Of a stretch of 64,000 nt of DNA, positions 33,223 to 43,425 are shown in pieces (position 1 is the stretch's first letter; each line of letters starts with the position of its first letter). The DNA is from Hymenobacter setariae (lineage in GTDB: Bacteria; Bacteroidota; Bacteroidia; Cytophagales; Hymenobacteraceae). A program made the position numbers and the translations under genes. The notes under the pieces were generated by a model. That model did no database searches, was not told the DNA's origin, and was given only the letters and a program-made list of their open reading frames with translations. The stretch spans positions 912,129 through 976,128 of the forward strand of contig NZ_VMRJ01000001.1 of the NCBI RefSeq assembly GCF_007713685.1, read 5' to 3'.

Positions 33223-34011
33223 TTACGCAGTGGCCGGCTCTTGAGTTAGCGCCGCCTGAATGCCATCCCAAAGCAAAACGCGAGCAGCCATGCCTTGCTG
33301 GGCTACTTCGGCGGCCTGCTGCCAGCGGGCTGGGTCGGCGCCGCAGAGGTCGCGCACCATTTGCTGAGCTAGTGGGGCGTGGGTTTCCTCATCAAGCTCG
33401 ATATGGCGGTTGAGGTAATAAATGAATGTGTCGAGCTGGCCAGGGAAGCGCCGCCCTAGGTCGGTCACTAGGTGCCGAAACATATCGGGGATAACATCTT
33501 CGCGCCCAAACGTGAAAGCCGCCGCTACGGCGTGCGGCTGCCCAGCCGCAATCACGGCAAAGGTCTGCTTCACAAACTCCTGTACGGCCGCTGGGGCCTG
33601 AGCTGCGGCTAGGGCGGCGGGTACGCTGGCCCCCTCCCCTAGGGCGGCGAGCAGGCGCTCGGCGGGCGCGGTATCGGCCCCGCACTCGCGCATGGCGCGT
33701 AAATACAGCTCGAAGTGGCTAGTAGGTCGGCCTTCGGGGTCAACGTCGGTTTCTTCCTCTAGCACTATCTCGTTGATGAGGCGGCGCGTGGCGGGGTTGC
33801 CGGTGGGCACCCACGGCAGCGTGGTGCAGGTAAGGTCGCGCTGCAAAGCCTTGAGCAGCGACATAAAATCCCACACTGCAAACACGTGGTATTCCATAAA
33901 CACCCGCAGGTCGTCGAGCGAGCGGATGCTGTAGTACAGCGAGTGGTCGACCAGCTGCTGCCGCGCTGGCTGCAATTCTACTTGCAAGTCCTTAATAAAA
34001 TCCTGAGCCAT
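33223..34011 (-). CDS. DUF3050 protein (heme oxygenase-like fold)
   Basis: The 262-residue, all-helical protein matches DUF3050. Family patterns are VDHSLYYSIRSLDDLRVFMEYHVFAVWDFM near the start, a run of acidic residues in NEIVLEEETDVDPEG, and a late HIELDEETHAPLA. Histidines and acidic residues at spaced positions resemble a TENA/heme-oxygenase-like di-iron scaffold. The reaction is unknown. It sits between a lipid kinase and the SUI1-like gene. Confidence 0.8.
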   Translation of the reverse strand: MAQDFIKDLQVELQPARQQLVDHSLYYSIRSLDDLRVFMEYHVFAVWDFMSLLKALQRDLTCTTLPWVPTGNPATRRLINEIVLEEETDVDPEGRPTSHFELYLRAMRECGADTAPAERLLAALGEGASVPAALAAAQAPAAVQEFVKQTFAVIAAGQPHAVAAAFTFGREDVIPDMFRHLVTDLGRRFPGQLDTFIYYLNRHIELDEETHAPLAQQMVRDLCGADPARWQQAAEVAQQGMAARVLLWDGIQAALTQEPATA

Positions 34012-34151
34012 TTTCGTTTATTTTAATTCGCTACGTTGAGTACTACCTGCCTAACAGCCAAACACGGTAGATAGCTTACGCACTACCTAAGAGCTGCCAG
34101 TACGCAGCAGCTTACGACGAGCAGCGGCCAGCGGATTGCCGTGTTTACTCA

Positions 34152-35027
34152 CTACACGGCCACTTCGAGGGCTAGGGGTAGCAAATCAAACTCAAAATCG
34201 GTGCCGTGGCCTAGGTAGTCGCCATCGGCGTGGCAGCCAATAGGGGTAGCAGCCCGCACCGTGGTGTGGCTGGTGCGGCTATAAGCCGCGCCGCCGGTGC
34301 GCGGCAGCGTGCCTAGGGCCATGCCCAGCACCACCTGCACGGCCCGCCAAGGAGGCAGCGCATCCATGAGGCACATATCAAGCAGGCCATCTTGCAGGTT
34401 GGCATCGGGCGCGATGTAAGCGTTGTTGCCGTACTGCGAGGCGTTGGCAAAGGCCAACACGTAGCAATTGGTTTCGAGGGTCACGCCGTTAGTTTCAACC
34501 ACCACGGGCACCGATTCAAACGTTCGATACTCACTTAGTGTCACGCGCATATAGGTACTCAGCCCCCGCGAGCCAGCCTGAGCAAACTGTTGGCTCACGC
34601 GCGCATCGAACCCCAGCCCGGCCGTGCAAAAAAACGGCCGACCATTGACCCGCCCTACATCCATGCGGCTGAAGGCAGGCTCGCGCAAGCGGCGCAGGGC
34701 TCGCCCTAGGTTTAGGGGCACCTTGAGGTGGCGGGCTAGGCCATTACCCGAGCCGCGCGGCACGATACCCATGGCCGTATGCTCTTGGTGTAGCAGCCCC
34801 TGCCCTACCTCATTCACAGTGCCATCTCCTCCCACGGCCACCACTACTCGGCAGCCTGCCCGCGCGGCAGCTTGTGCTAGCTCAGTGGCATGGCCGGGGC
34901 CTTCGGTGGGGCGCAGCACGTAGTCTCCCCGACTTTCAGTGCCAAAATACCGAGCTAGCAGCTCCGGAAACTCGGCCCGGCGGCCGGTGCCCGCCGTCGG
35001 ATTAAAAATAAAACAAGTACGCGGCAT
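34152..35027 (-). CDS. Diacylglycerol kinase-type lipid kinase (YegS/DagK-like)
   Basis: The 291-residue protein has the NTP-binding start IFNPTAGTGRR, the nucleotide-binding motif VVVAVGGDGTVNEV at about residues 60-73, and GIVPRGSGNGLARHL. The later FFCTAGLGFDARVS is also typical. The family phosphorylates diacylglycerol or related lipids in membrane lipid turnover. No transmembrane helix is present. It is followed by terminator-separated gap on the 5' side. Confidence 0.88.
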   Translation of the reverse strand: MPRTCFIFNPTAGTGRRAEFPELLARYFGTESRGDYVLRPTEGPGHATELAQAAARAGCRVVVAVGGDGTVNEVGQGLLHQEHTAMGIVPRGSGNGLARHLKVPLNLGRALRRLREPAFSRMDVGRVNGRPFFCTAGLGFDARVSQQFAQAGSRGLSTYMRVTLSEYRTFESVPVVVETNGVTLETNCYVLAFANASQYGNNAYIAPDANLQDGLLDMCLMDALPPWRAVQVVLGMALGTLPRTGGAAYSRTSHTTVRAATPIGCHADGDYLGHGTDFEFDLLPLALEVAV

Positions 35028-35069
35028 ACCTTCTGGCGTCGCCCGCCAGGCGACTGTTCAATCAAGACA

Positions 35070-35105
35070 ATAAAAAAGGCCCGCCTAGCAGGCAGGCCTT
35101 TTTCT
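35070..35105. terminator. Terminator between gap and the lipid kinase gene
   Basis: AAAAAGGCC and GCCT pair with AGGC and GGCCTTTTT around a three-base loop. It terminates the minus-strand gap transcript and has a T run on both strands. Confidence 0.8.
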
Positions 35106-35171
35106 AATAAGTAGGAGCTTGTATCAGTTGTTAAGGTCATTCCTCAACAACCAATCCTTCGCAACTAACTA

Positions 35172-36296
<1,125 letters not shown>

Positions 36297-36404
36297 TTAA
36301 CAAATACACTACGCCCACAGTTTTTTTTCAACTGAAAATCAGCGCCGTTTTAAATCTTCGGTATCTTTATCAGGCTCAACATTTGGTTTGAAACTAAATC
36401 GTCG

Positions 36405-36412
36405 TACCTTTG
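36405..36412 (+). promoter_or_regulatory. Bacteroidota promoter of the tRNA-Glu gene
   Basis: TACCTTTG matches TAnnTTTG and lies 18 bases before the tRNA, with TTTG about 20 bases further upstream (36382-36385). Confidence 0.7.
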
Positions 36413-36430
36413 CACCACCAAAACAAAAAC

Positions 36431-36502
36431 GGTCCGTTCGTCTAGGGGTTAGGACAGTAGATTTTCATTCTACCAACAGGGGTTCGATTCCCCTACGGAC
36501 TA
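36431..36502 (+). tRNA. tRNA-Glu (UUC)
   Basis: A full cloverleaf of 72 bases. Acceptor GGTCCGT pairs with ACGGACT. The anticodon arm is GTAGA-TTTTCAT-TCTAC with anticodon TTC. The T arm is AGGGG-TTCGATT-CCCCT. CCA is not encoded. It is a normal, non-permuted tRNA with its own promoter and terminator, which contrasts with the permuted units at 9.5-10.6 kb. Confidence 0.95.
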
Positions 36503-36504
36503 CT

Positions 36505-36541
36505 AAAAACCCGCTCTACAGCAAGTAGAGCGGGTTTTTTT
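36505..36541 (+). terminator. Terminator of tRNA-Glu
   Basis: AAAAACCCGCTCTAC pairs with GTAGAGCGGGTTTTT around AGCAA and ends in seven T. Confidence 0.9.
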
Positions 36542-36596
36542 GTTATTGGAGCATAGCCGAGGGCAAAAGAAAAGCTTAGGGCGGGTAGCGGTTGCC

Positions 36597-37142
36597 CTAC
36601 CTTACTTCAAACTCGTAGCTAAAGTCTTGCGCGGGGCTTGCCTGCGAAATGCCGGGCGTTGTTGGCGTACTATACTCAGTCCACGTGAAGATTGGCGCAA
36701 AGTGGGTCTGGTAATGGCCGACTGGTAGGTAGCTGGTGGCAGCATGGCGGCAAAACTGGGACGTTGTCGGATAGGTTGCCTCTTCGACCCACGGAATGGA
36801 GAAGGTGTACGTTTGCCCAGCGAGCAAGGGAGTTCCGCCCTGGTAGGTGCAAAAAATATATTCGTAAGGTTTGCCAAACGACACTCCCACCCGATTAGAA
36901 ATACTCAGAAAGGTAGCCGGGTCGAAGACGGGATTGGGCAGAAAGATGGCGTGGTCGGAGTTGTTGTGCACTTGGAAACGCAACACCATGTTTTGGCCCT
37001 GCGCAAATACAGTTGCGGGTTGCCCTTGCCCATTCAGTACTTGCAGCGAGCCCGTTACCGTCGGGGCTGGGGCAGCATCGTTTTTATGGCAGCTAAATAC
37101 TGTACTGCCTAATGCAATAGCTAAGAGGGGTAAGTATTTCAT
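36597..37142 (-). CDS. Hypothetical lipoprotein
   Basis: The 181-residue protein has a lipobox (GSTVFSCHKND), so it is lipid anchored. The rest looks like an Ig-like or BsuPI-type beta domain: LQVLNGQGQPATVFAQGQNMVLRF and HNNSDHAIFLPNPVF are extended strands, with two conserved-looking cysteines later. I do not recognise a named family. It stands alone between the tRNA terminator and the gap before pyrC. Confidence 0.6.
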   Translation of the reverse strand: MKYLPLLAIALGSTVFSCHKNDAAPAPTVTGSLQVLNGQGQPATVFAQGQNMVLRFQVHNNSDHAIFLPNPVFDPATFLSISNRVGVSFGKPYEYIFCTYQGGTPLLAGQTYTFSIPWVEEATYPTTSQFCRHAATSYLPVGHYQTHFAPIFTWTEYSTPTTPGISQASPAQDFSYEFEVR

Positions 37143-37555
37143 CTGCGAATGAAAAGAGGACGGTACCTAGTGATTACTAAGAGCCCTAGGTAGCGCCTAT
37201 GGTTGCGTGGCAGGGCACCAAACAACTTGCTTCAGCCAACCGATAGCAAAAGCACGAAGCCACTTTCCAAAGTCGCCTTTAGAAAATGGCTTCGTACTTT
37301 ATTCGTCTACTATCGTGTTTCCGCTTGAAAGCAAGGCAACTCCGACCTAGGTCTTGAGGCGCTGCGACCGGAAGCCTCTTGCAGAGAGTTTCACCGGTGG
37401 GCTTGCTCAACCAAGCGAAAAGTACCGAAATCGATGGTAAGGAATGCTGGTTGCATCCGCAAACCTTTCTCTCTCAATGGACCATCCTAGCACTCATCGT
37501 GAGCCTTGTTGATGGGGCTGCCTGAAAACAGTCTAGGTCTCGGCGCTAGGAGCAG
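37143..37555. other. Intergenic region with no recognised gene
   Basis: About 410 bases between a lipoprotein gene and pyrC. One short plus-strand frame (about 37420-37526) reads like a peptide fragment (STEIDGKECWLHPQTF...), perhaps a decayed transposase or other remnant, but it has no start and no family I recognise. An imperfect repeat of GAAGCCATTT-like sequence (37256-37300) can form a hairpin. Confidence 0.3.
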
Positions 37556-38833
37556 TTAGCGTTCCAGCAAGATTTCCGAGTCTAAAAGCACTAGGTCTAC
37601 CCGACCTTTCAACGTTTGGTCGATGAAGGGTGTGTTCTGGGATTTAGATTTCATAAAGTCCCGTGTGAAGGTAGTTTCCGCCTCGGTATCGAACAGAACG
37701 CAGTTGGCTGGCTGGCCGATTTCGATGCTGGGTACTGGCAGGCCCATCAGGCGCCGGGGCTCGGCCGAGTAACGCTTCACTACCAAGTCCCACCCAAACT
37801 TGCCGGGCTCGACGAAGAAGTGGTGGAGCGAGACCAGAGCCGTATCCAGGCCGGTGATGCCGTTGGGAGCGCTGATAAAGTCCTGGGCTTTCTCGAAGGG
37901 CGTGTGCGGCGCGTGGTCGGTTGCAATGAGGTCAAACACGCCTTCGATGAGTCCTTCGAGCAGCGCATCACAATCGGCTTGCGTGCGTAGCGGCGGGTTC
38001 ATCTTATAGTTGGTGTCGTAGTCGCCAATGTGCTCATCGGTGAATAGTAGGTGGTGCGGAGCCACTTCGGCCGTCACTTTTACATCGCCGCGCGATTTCC
38101 ACCAGCGGATAGTTTCCATACCGAGCTTGCTCGATACGTGCTGGATGTGCACGTGCGCGCCCGCCGCCCGGGCCAACCGGATGTCGCGGTCGATGATGAT
38201 TTCCTCGGCGCACGCCGGTGAGCCCTTGATACCTAGGCGATAGCTCATCACGCCTTCATTGAGGGCGCGCGGCCCGGCCAGTTCCGGCACCTCGCAGTGG
38301 CTGGCAAAGAACATCCCAAACTCGGTGGCGTATTGCATGGCCCGCAGCAGCACCGCCGGGTCGCCGGTAGTATCGCCATCGTCGGTGAGCATTTTCACCC
38401 CTAGCTCGCGCATGCCCTCGATTTCTGCCAGTTCCTTGCCTTCGCGGTTTTTAGTGACGCAACCGGAGGTGTACACCGGAATACGAGACCGGTCTATGGC
38501 ATTCTCCAGCACGGTAGCCACGGAGGTAGCGGAATCAAGGGCCGGGCGCGTGTTGGGCATCATCACCACCCCGGTAACGCCGCCATTGATGGCCGCCTCG
38601 CTACCCGTGGTAATGGTTTCCTTGTTTTCAAAGCCGGGAGCCCGGAAATGGACGTGGGCATCAAACATGCCGGGCATAAGTACCCGGCCGCGTGCATCGA
38701 TGACCCGCGCACCCTCGGGAATAGCTAGTTTGGTGCCGATGTCCTGAATTTTTCCTTCGACAATTAGGACATCGCTCTCAAGCAGCACGGGTGAATTTTC
38801 GGAAGCGATGCGGGCGTTTTGAAGGAGAAGCAT
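37556..38833 (-). CDS. pyrC: Dihydroorotase
   Basis: The 425-residue protein is an amidohydrolase of the multifunctional-complex (class I) dihydroorotase type. Metal ligands are in FDAHVHFRAPG, and a later aspartate in ATDHAPHTPFEKAQ. HIQHVSSKLG is typical of the family. It closes carbamoyl aspartate to dihydroorotate in pyrimidine synthesis. It follows pyrB with a 65-base gap on the same strand, so the two pathway steps are likely cotranscribed. Confidence 0.93.
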   Translation of the reverse strand: MLLLQNARIASENSPVLLESDVLIVEGKIQDIGTKLAIPEGARVIDARGRVLMPGMFDAHVHFRAPGFENKETITTGSEAAINGGVTGVVMMPNTRPALDSATSVATVLENAIDRSRIPVYTSGCVTKNREGKELAEIEGMRELGVKMLTDDGDTTGDPAVLLRAMQYATEFGMFFASHCEVPELAGPRALNEGVMSYRLGIKGSPACAEEIIIDRDIRLARAAGAHVHIQHVSSKLGMETIRWWKSRGDVKVTAEVAPHHLLFTDEHIGDYDTNYKMNPPLRTQADCDALLEGLIEGVFDLIATDHAPHTPFEKAQDFISAPNGITGLDTALVSLHHFFVEPGKFGWDLVVKRYSAEPRRLMGLPVPSIEIGQPANCVLFDTEAETTFTRDFMKSKSQNTPFIDQTLKGRVDLVLLDSEILLER

Positions 38834-38898
38834 GAAATAATAAGTACTGTAAACCGCAAGGGTTATGGGAGATATAAATAAATGGCGGAGTTAGGTAC

Positions 38899-39879
38899 CT
38901 AGGGCATCGTTATCGCTGAGCCAGCACGCGGTCGCGCGGCATAAGCTTCCTGCTTTGGAAATTCTCCGCCCGGCGTGAGCCAATCGAGCACGGCCATGCG
39001 AATGGAGATGCCGTTTTCGACTTGGTTGGTGATAAGGCTGCGCTCATAATCCATGACGGCGTCGCACAGCTCAACCCCCCGGTTCACGGGGCCGGGGTGC
39101 ATGATGTAGAGGCCGCGGTCGCGGATTTCTGCCAGCCGGGTATTGGTGATGCCGTAAACCCGGTGGTATTCGCGCACGCTAGGGAAAAACTGCACATCTT
39201 GGCGCTCCATCTGCACGCGGAGCAGATACACCACATCGGGCGTCCAAGCCATAGCTGCTTCATAGTCGGTAAAGCGGCGGATACTTTCCGGAATATACTT
39301 GGGTACCAGCGAGCCCGGCCCGAGGTAAGCAACCTCGACACCTAGCTTTTGCAGCAGAGTACTAGTAGAGCGCGCCACGCGGGAGTGGAGGATATCGCCG
39401 ATGATGAGGACTTTTTTGCCCCTAGGGTCGGGAAATTTCTCTTTGATGGTGAAGGCGTCGAGCAGGGCCTGAGTGGGGTGCTCGTGCGCCCCGTCGCCGG
39501 CATTAATGACCGACGCTGTGGTTTGGCGAGCAATCATACCAGGCAGGCCAGAGTGGCTATGGCGAACAACGATGTAGTCGGTGCGCATGGCCTGGAGCGT
39601 CTCGATTGTCTCACGCACCGATTCGCCCTTGGTGATGGAGGAATGGGCAACGTCGAAATTTGTCACTTCCGCCGAGAGGCGTTTGGCCGCAACTTCGAAG
39701 GAAGAGTGTGTCCGGGTGCTGGCCTCATAAAACAGCATGAGCACGGACTTGCCTTCGAGGGCCGGAATTTTCTTCACCGAGTGGGTGAACAGTTTTTTAA
39801 AGGACGTGGATTGGTCGAGCAAAAACTCGATTTCCTCACGGTGGAGGGAGGCGATGTCGAGCAGGTCTTTACGTGCCAT
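38899..39879 (-). CDS. pyrB: Aspartate carbamoyltransferase catalytic subunit
   Basis: The protein has about 326 residues from MARKDLLDIASLH. The carbamoyl-phosphate site is YEASTRTHSSFE, and the catalytic histidine is in HPTQALLDAFTI. Later, VYLLRVQMERQ and MHPGPVNRGVE are typical. It condenses carbamoyl phosphate and aspartate. No pyrI regulatory subunit is nearby. An upstream in-frame start at 39945 would add 22 residues without family similarity. It is transcribed just before pyrC. Confidence 0.94.
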   Translation of the reverse strand: MARKDLLDIASLHREEIEFLLDQSTSFKKLFTHSVKKIPALEGKSVLMLFYEASTRTHSSFEVAAKRLSAEVTNFDVAHSSITKGESVRETIETLQAMRTDYIVVRHSHSGLPGMIARQTTASVINAGDGAHEHPTQALLDAFTIKEKFPDPRGKKVLIIGDILHSRVARSTSTLLQKLGVEVAYLGPGSLVPKYIPESIRRFTDYEAAMAWTPDVVYLLRVQMERQDVQFFPSVREYHRVYGITNTRLAEIRDRGLYIMHPGPVNRGVELCDAVMDYERSLITNQVENGISIRMAVLDWLTPGGEFPKQEAYAARPRAGSAITMP

Positions 39880-40080
39880 ACCGATAGTTGAGGAAAAATG
39901 GGGTTGTCTAGCTAAAAACGGATAATGTGGGTTCTTATCTGCCACTATCCATAGCAGGGAAACCGGCTAGTGGCGTGGTTGCCGCGCTGGCAGCAGTCTA
40001 TAGCTGGGGAGAGGCGGCCAGCAGCTACAGTAGTTATTAAGGTTTGAGACCGAGCAGCATATCACGGCCTCAATGGACAT

Positions 40081-40253
40081 AAAAAAACCGTTTCGGAATC
40101 CGAAACGGTAGCGGGGCAATACTCAGAAAATAGAACGGAAACGCCAAAGGCAAAATCGGAAAAACCAATGGTAGCGAAGACCTTCCGGTCTACTCGCGGC
40201 TCCTTGCTGAACAGGATTACGCGCTTCGTTAACAAGTTTTTTGGATGAAGCAT
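40081..40253 (-). ncRNA. Small promoter-to-terminator unit, probably a structured sRNA
   Basis: An exact minus-strand TAGCTTTG (40258-40265) is followed by about 170 bases and a terminator (40081-40108: CCGTTTCGG/CCGAAACGG with a T run). Inside is a hairpin AGACC-GGAA-GGTCT extended by GCGA/TCGC. An open frame from ATG at 40253 would read 63 codons but runs through the terminator stem. A second frame is also open for about 45 codons. I favour an RNA. It lies about 200 bases upstream of pyrB. Confidence 0.5.
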
Positions 40254-40257
40254 TATG

Positions 40258-40265
40258 CAAAGCTA
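40258..40265 (-). promoter_or_regulatory. Bacteroidota -7 element TAGCTTTG
   Basis: An exact TAnnTTTG match, ending about five bases before the ATG of the small unit at 40253. Confidence 0.5.
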
Positions 40266-40545
40266 CGGCATTGTTACGTATCCTTTGAGAATGCCAGTCA
40301 AAATTTCCGGAGAGGCGACTATATGTATTGCGGACAAATAATAAACAGAGAAGATGTTCTCAAGTCACTAAGGTTACCTATTCTATGGTAGTTAGGTTGG
40401 TAAGCGAGTCCTACGGTCGCGCAGTTTATTTTTAGGCCTATTACCACTGCACTGGCTAGCAGTAACGAGGCCCTGCCATCGATAGGAATAGCATCTTGAT
40501 TGGCGGTTGGACTGGGAGCAGACCCACCCGCAGTAAGCGCCTAGG

Positions 40546-40689
40546 TTAAAACTCGGGTAGCGCAAGCAGCCTATAGATTAGTGCATCACTTCGAATGGTC
40601 AGGTTGCTGTTGGTGAAGGTCACCAGCTAGCTCACACGCACGCCGCCGTTGTTCAGAGTAAGACAGGCGGCGTTATTCATGTCAAACTG
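40546..40689 (-). pseudogene. Possible decayed lipoprotein fragment
   Basis: Read on the minus strand, the peptide DMNNAACLTLNNGGVRVS is followed by an in-frame stop (40627-40629) and continues as LVTFTNSNLTIRSDALIYRL. The two parts read like one beta-rich secreted protein broken by a stop. No start or signal remains. Outside this fragment, 40270-40770 shows no gene. Confidence 0.3.
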
Positions 40690-40776
40690 CGCACCTAGAG
40701 TTTGTATCTAACCTGGAGGGTTTAAAAGAATCGTCTAAGATTCTTTATCATATGGCTCACAGCAATGGAATCAACT

Positions 40777-40820
40777 TAAAAAGAAAAGTCCCGACCAGTG
40801 GTCGAGACTTTTCTTTTTAA
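40777..40820. terminator. Bidirectional terminator
   Basis: TTAAAAAGAAAAGTC pairs with GACTTTTCTTTTTAA, with an inner CGACC/GGTCG. It stands isolated, 165 bases past the end of the next minus-strand lipoprotein gene (40986). Confidence 0.7.
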
Positions 40821-40985
40821 AGAAGTGTGGGCGTAGGACATCTGGCCATCGCTCCAATGCGTCAGTTGCGCAGGCACTACGCTTATTCCCTGCGTATCTA
40901 CCGTCGCCTAGTCATACTCAAAAATTCAGCGGCTAGACATCGCTAGTCTAACTACCGGGGCAACGGGCTAGCGGCCATCTCGCGG

Positions 40986-41396
40986 TTACTTTTTGGCGAC
41001 AATGACGTCGCTTCCGTCCGTGATGGTGAGCGTATTGCCCACAACAGTGCCTAATTTCTGCCCATTCTCAAATAATTCGTAACCTGTGCTGGCGGCCTTG
41101 ACCTGCACAAGGCCACTGTCACTCGTATCCGACATTCCCGTGACCTTGAGCGTAACGGTCATGTTCGTCTCGTCCTGCTTGCCAGTAACTACTGACACGT
41201 TGATGGTCCCCGATATAGCAACGCCATTGGCAGCGAAGGGGAGAGCTATCGTTGTGCCATTAGAGGTAATGGCTGTCATAGTATAAAGCCCCGCAATAGC
41301 CTCGGCTGGTATTTTAGGCACAGGGTCATCTGTTTTGTCTTTGCTACAGCTTGCCAGCAGTAGTAGACTGAAAATGAAGCAGAATAGATGTTTCAT
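40986..41396 (-). CDS. Hypothetical lipoprotein
   Basis: The 136-residue protein has a strong signal and lipobox (LLLLASCSKDK). The mature part resembles small lipocalin-like Bacteroidota lipoproteins: AGLYTMTAITSNGTTIALP, then alternating beta strands (TINVSVV, MTVTLKVTGM) and a final LTITDGSDVIVAKK. No named family is certain. It lies at the left edge of an AT-rich accessory stretch. Confidence 0.65.
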   Translation of the reverse strand: MKHLFCFIFSLLLLASCSKDKTDDPVPKIPAEAIAGLYTMTAITSNGTTIALPFAANGVAISGTINVSVVTGKQDETNMTVTLKVTGMSDTSDSGLVQVKAASTGYELFENGQKLGTVVGNTLTITDGSDVIVAKK

Positions 41397-41486
41397 TTAC
41401 TTTCGAAGTAAGCTAGACTATAGCTCTCGCTTATTATTTACCTCAATTAGACTATATTAAAGAACTGTTTATCAAATAACAAACGC

Positions 41487-41768
41487 TTACTTTATAGTAG
41501 AAGAGGGTGTACTTTCGCTCGCAGCAACAGACTGATTAGTAGGATGTGGCCGATAGATAGCTCCCGTGGCAAAATCAACTCCGACCCCAAGCAATCCTAC
41601 TAATAGAATATCTGCGATTAGAGCTCCAACACGCACTTCTCGTTGTGGCTGCCCTGGCAATGGCCTCGTTTTTTGATAATCAGTTATTTGCCCACCAAAA
41701 ACAGTGGCGCAGCTAGAAAGCGAGCTAGCAATGAGACCGCACGCAATCAATTGACGAAATCTGTACAT
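41487..41768 (-). CDS. Small lipoprotein, paralogue 1 (CATVFGG family)
   Basis: The 93-residue protein has the lipobox SSLSSCATVFGG, then YQKTRPLPGQPQREVRVGAL and a hydrophobic segment (ADILLVGLLGVGVDF). It is very similar to the 79-residue protein 130 bases away on the same strand, so the pair arose by duplication. The SCATVFGG start is shared by many small outer-membrane lipoproteins of unknown function. The C-terminal tail is longer and serine-rich compared with its paralogue. Confidence 0.65.
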   Translation of the reverse strand: MYRFRQLIACGLIASSLSSCATVFGGQITDYQKTRPLPGQPQREVRVGALIADILLVGLLGVGVDFATGAIYRPHPTNQSVAASESTPSSTIK

Positions 41769-41836
41769 GAGAAAAGTAAAAAATGGGTAATAAGATGGTC
41801 AAGAAAATGATGGAAAAAATCAATTTTAAAAGACAT

Positions 41837-41882
41837 AAAAAAACCGTGACGCTCAACTAAGTAGCAAGTCACGGCTTTTTTT
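41837..41882. terminator. Terminator between the two lipoprotein paralogues
   Basis: CCGTGAC (41844-41850) pairs with GTCACGG (41868-41874), flanked by seven A and seven T. Confidence 0.75.
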
Positions 41883-41900
41883 ATTGGTAGGTTGTAAGCC

Positions 41901-42140
41901 CTATTTACCCTGCGGTTTATAGATAGCTCCAGTAGCAAAATCTACGATAGTGCCAGGCCAAAACAGAAGAATATCTGCCACAAGAGCCCCCACGCGCACA
42001 TCACGCTGCGGTTGGCCTGGAGCAGGCTTTGTTTTTTGGTACGTACTAACGGGGCCACCAAAGACAGTAGCGCAGCTGCTCATCGAGATAAGCGAGGTAG
42101 CTACTAACCCAAGGGTGATGATTTGTCGAAGTTTTGACAT
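41901..42140 (-). CDS. Small lipoprotein, paralogue 2 (CATVFGG family)
   Basis: The 79-residue protein has the lipobox SMSSCATVFGG, then YQKTKPAPGQPQRDVRVGAL and ADILLFWPGTIVDFATGAIY. About two thirds of positions match its neighbour. It ends soon after the shared FATGAIY-x-P motif and has its own terminator. Function is not known. Confidence 0.65.
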   Translation of the reverse strand: MSKLRQIITLGLVATSLISMSSCATVFGGPVSTYQKTKPAPGQPQRDVRVGALVADILLFWPGTIVDFATGAIYKPQGK

Positions 42141-42210
42141 GAGATATAAAAAGAAACGGTTGGTGAAAAAAGTAATAGGCGCAGACGAATACCGATTATA
42201 TTATTTGTTA

Positions 42211-42585
42211 TTAGAAATTCAAGTAAACGACTTTAGTACCGGAAAACCGGTCGTGCCAGGCTAGGGCTCGACGACTGAATACTAAACTCAACGGTTCTAA
42301 GGGAAGAAAGCGCAATACAGTGCGGAGTAGCAGCTTGCTTTGAGTAGGGGTATCGTCACTTGTCGTAACAATATGTGTGCTTGTAAAAAGCTTGCCCAAG
42401 GTGCGTTTAAAAAGTAGCTCAGCTAAAATGTAATAGCTAAACATGACACCTAATATTATAAAGCGATAATTGTTAACGGCAATAAGCCCAGCAGGTAGCA
42501 CACGCAATACTGCAAGAAATAGAAATAATACACAGCCACTATCAATAGCGAAATTGGCTAATCGACGCCACTTAGATGCTTCCAT
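42211..42585 (-). CDS. RDD family membrane protein
   Basis: The 124-residue protein has three hydrophobic segments and the features of the RDD family: a positively charged start with RRLANFAIDS, then LLFKRTLGKLFTSTHIVT after the second helix, and a late ALAWHDRFSGTKVV, which corresponds to the conserved H-D of the family end. RDD proteins are small membrane proteins of mostly unknown transport roles. Codon use is more AT-rich than in the flanking housekeeping genes. Confidence 0.8.
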   Translation of the reverse strand: MEASKWRRLANFAIDSGCVLFLFLAVLRVLPAGLIAVNNYRFIILGVMFSYYILAELLFKRTLGKLFTSTHIVTTSDDTPTQSKLLLRTVLRFLPLEPLSLVFSRRALAWHDRFSGTKVVYLNF

Positions 42586-43425
42586 AAAGTATTAGGAGTT
42601 AATAAATAATAAGTATTGAGCGTCTTTGGAAGAAATAAAATACTTTGTTGAATCTACTTTTAAACTGGGCTATATTAAATGCTCATTTCCTCACTATACT
42701 ATTACAGTATATCACTTAATTTTTGTCTAAGAAAAAAGCTGCTAATTTGCTTTTTCACTTATAAGCATGTATTCTTTCCAATTAAGAAATTGCACAAGCG
42801 GTAACTAACACAACTTACTTTAAAGCATCTATATAAATACTTTATAAGTATGTCAGACAATGAACTATAGGATTAATAAAATTGCACAATTTCTGTAATA
42901 GATAAAATTAAATAAGTTTTATATGTATTATATTCCATCAATGTTAATTTATAGTTAATTATAATATAAATCGTAATAAAGCTCTGTATTGAACATAATA
43001 ATACAATACCAAAGCTTATGACACGTGCTGCAAAGGTATATTCACCAATTATGTAAATGCAAACTAAATTGCACTTTTACAAACTATTATAGATAATATT
43101 CAGTTAATCAGCAAGTTATTCTTAAATACAACTATCTCTTAGCACGTTGGATGTAGGTTGACAAATCATTTAAGGAACACTTTGTAGCAAATCAAATTAT
43201 CTATAACAAACTATTTATCAGCCCAATAATACGTTTTCTGATTTGTTATCAGTATAAAAGCTCAACTAAAACTCTCGCTTGCTTTAATCACTTAAGGACG
43301 GAATCTATAATGATAAATAATCGGACGCGGTAACGCGTGCAATAATGTCGAACGAAGCCACCCAGGTTGCGTCGGCGTTTTCACAGCTAAGCTACTTTTG
43401 CAATGCTATAACTATCAAAGCTTTA
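42586..43425. other. AT-rich gene-free region
   Basis: About 840 bases, strongly AT-rich compared with the rest of the window, with many short A and T runs and no open frame of note. A minus-strand TACCTTTG (43031-43038) could begin a transcript toward the RDD gene with a very long leader, and a plus-strand TACTTTTG (43393-43400) faces the hairpin at 43426. Confidence 0.5.

Noticed and set aside
37420..37530. Transposase remnant
   Set aside because: The short peptide has a vaguely transposase-like end, but no catalytic residues, inverted repeats or target duplication can be seen.
40253..40275. TGCCGTAG just upstream of the small unit near pyrB
   Set aside because: It overlaps the TAGCTTTG promoter and lacks the paired outer and inner helices and the 3' loop motif of the array family.
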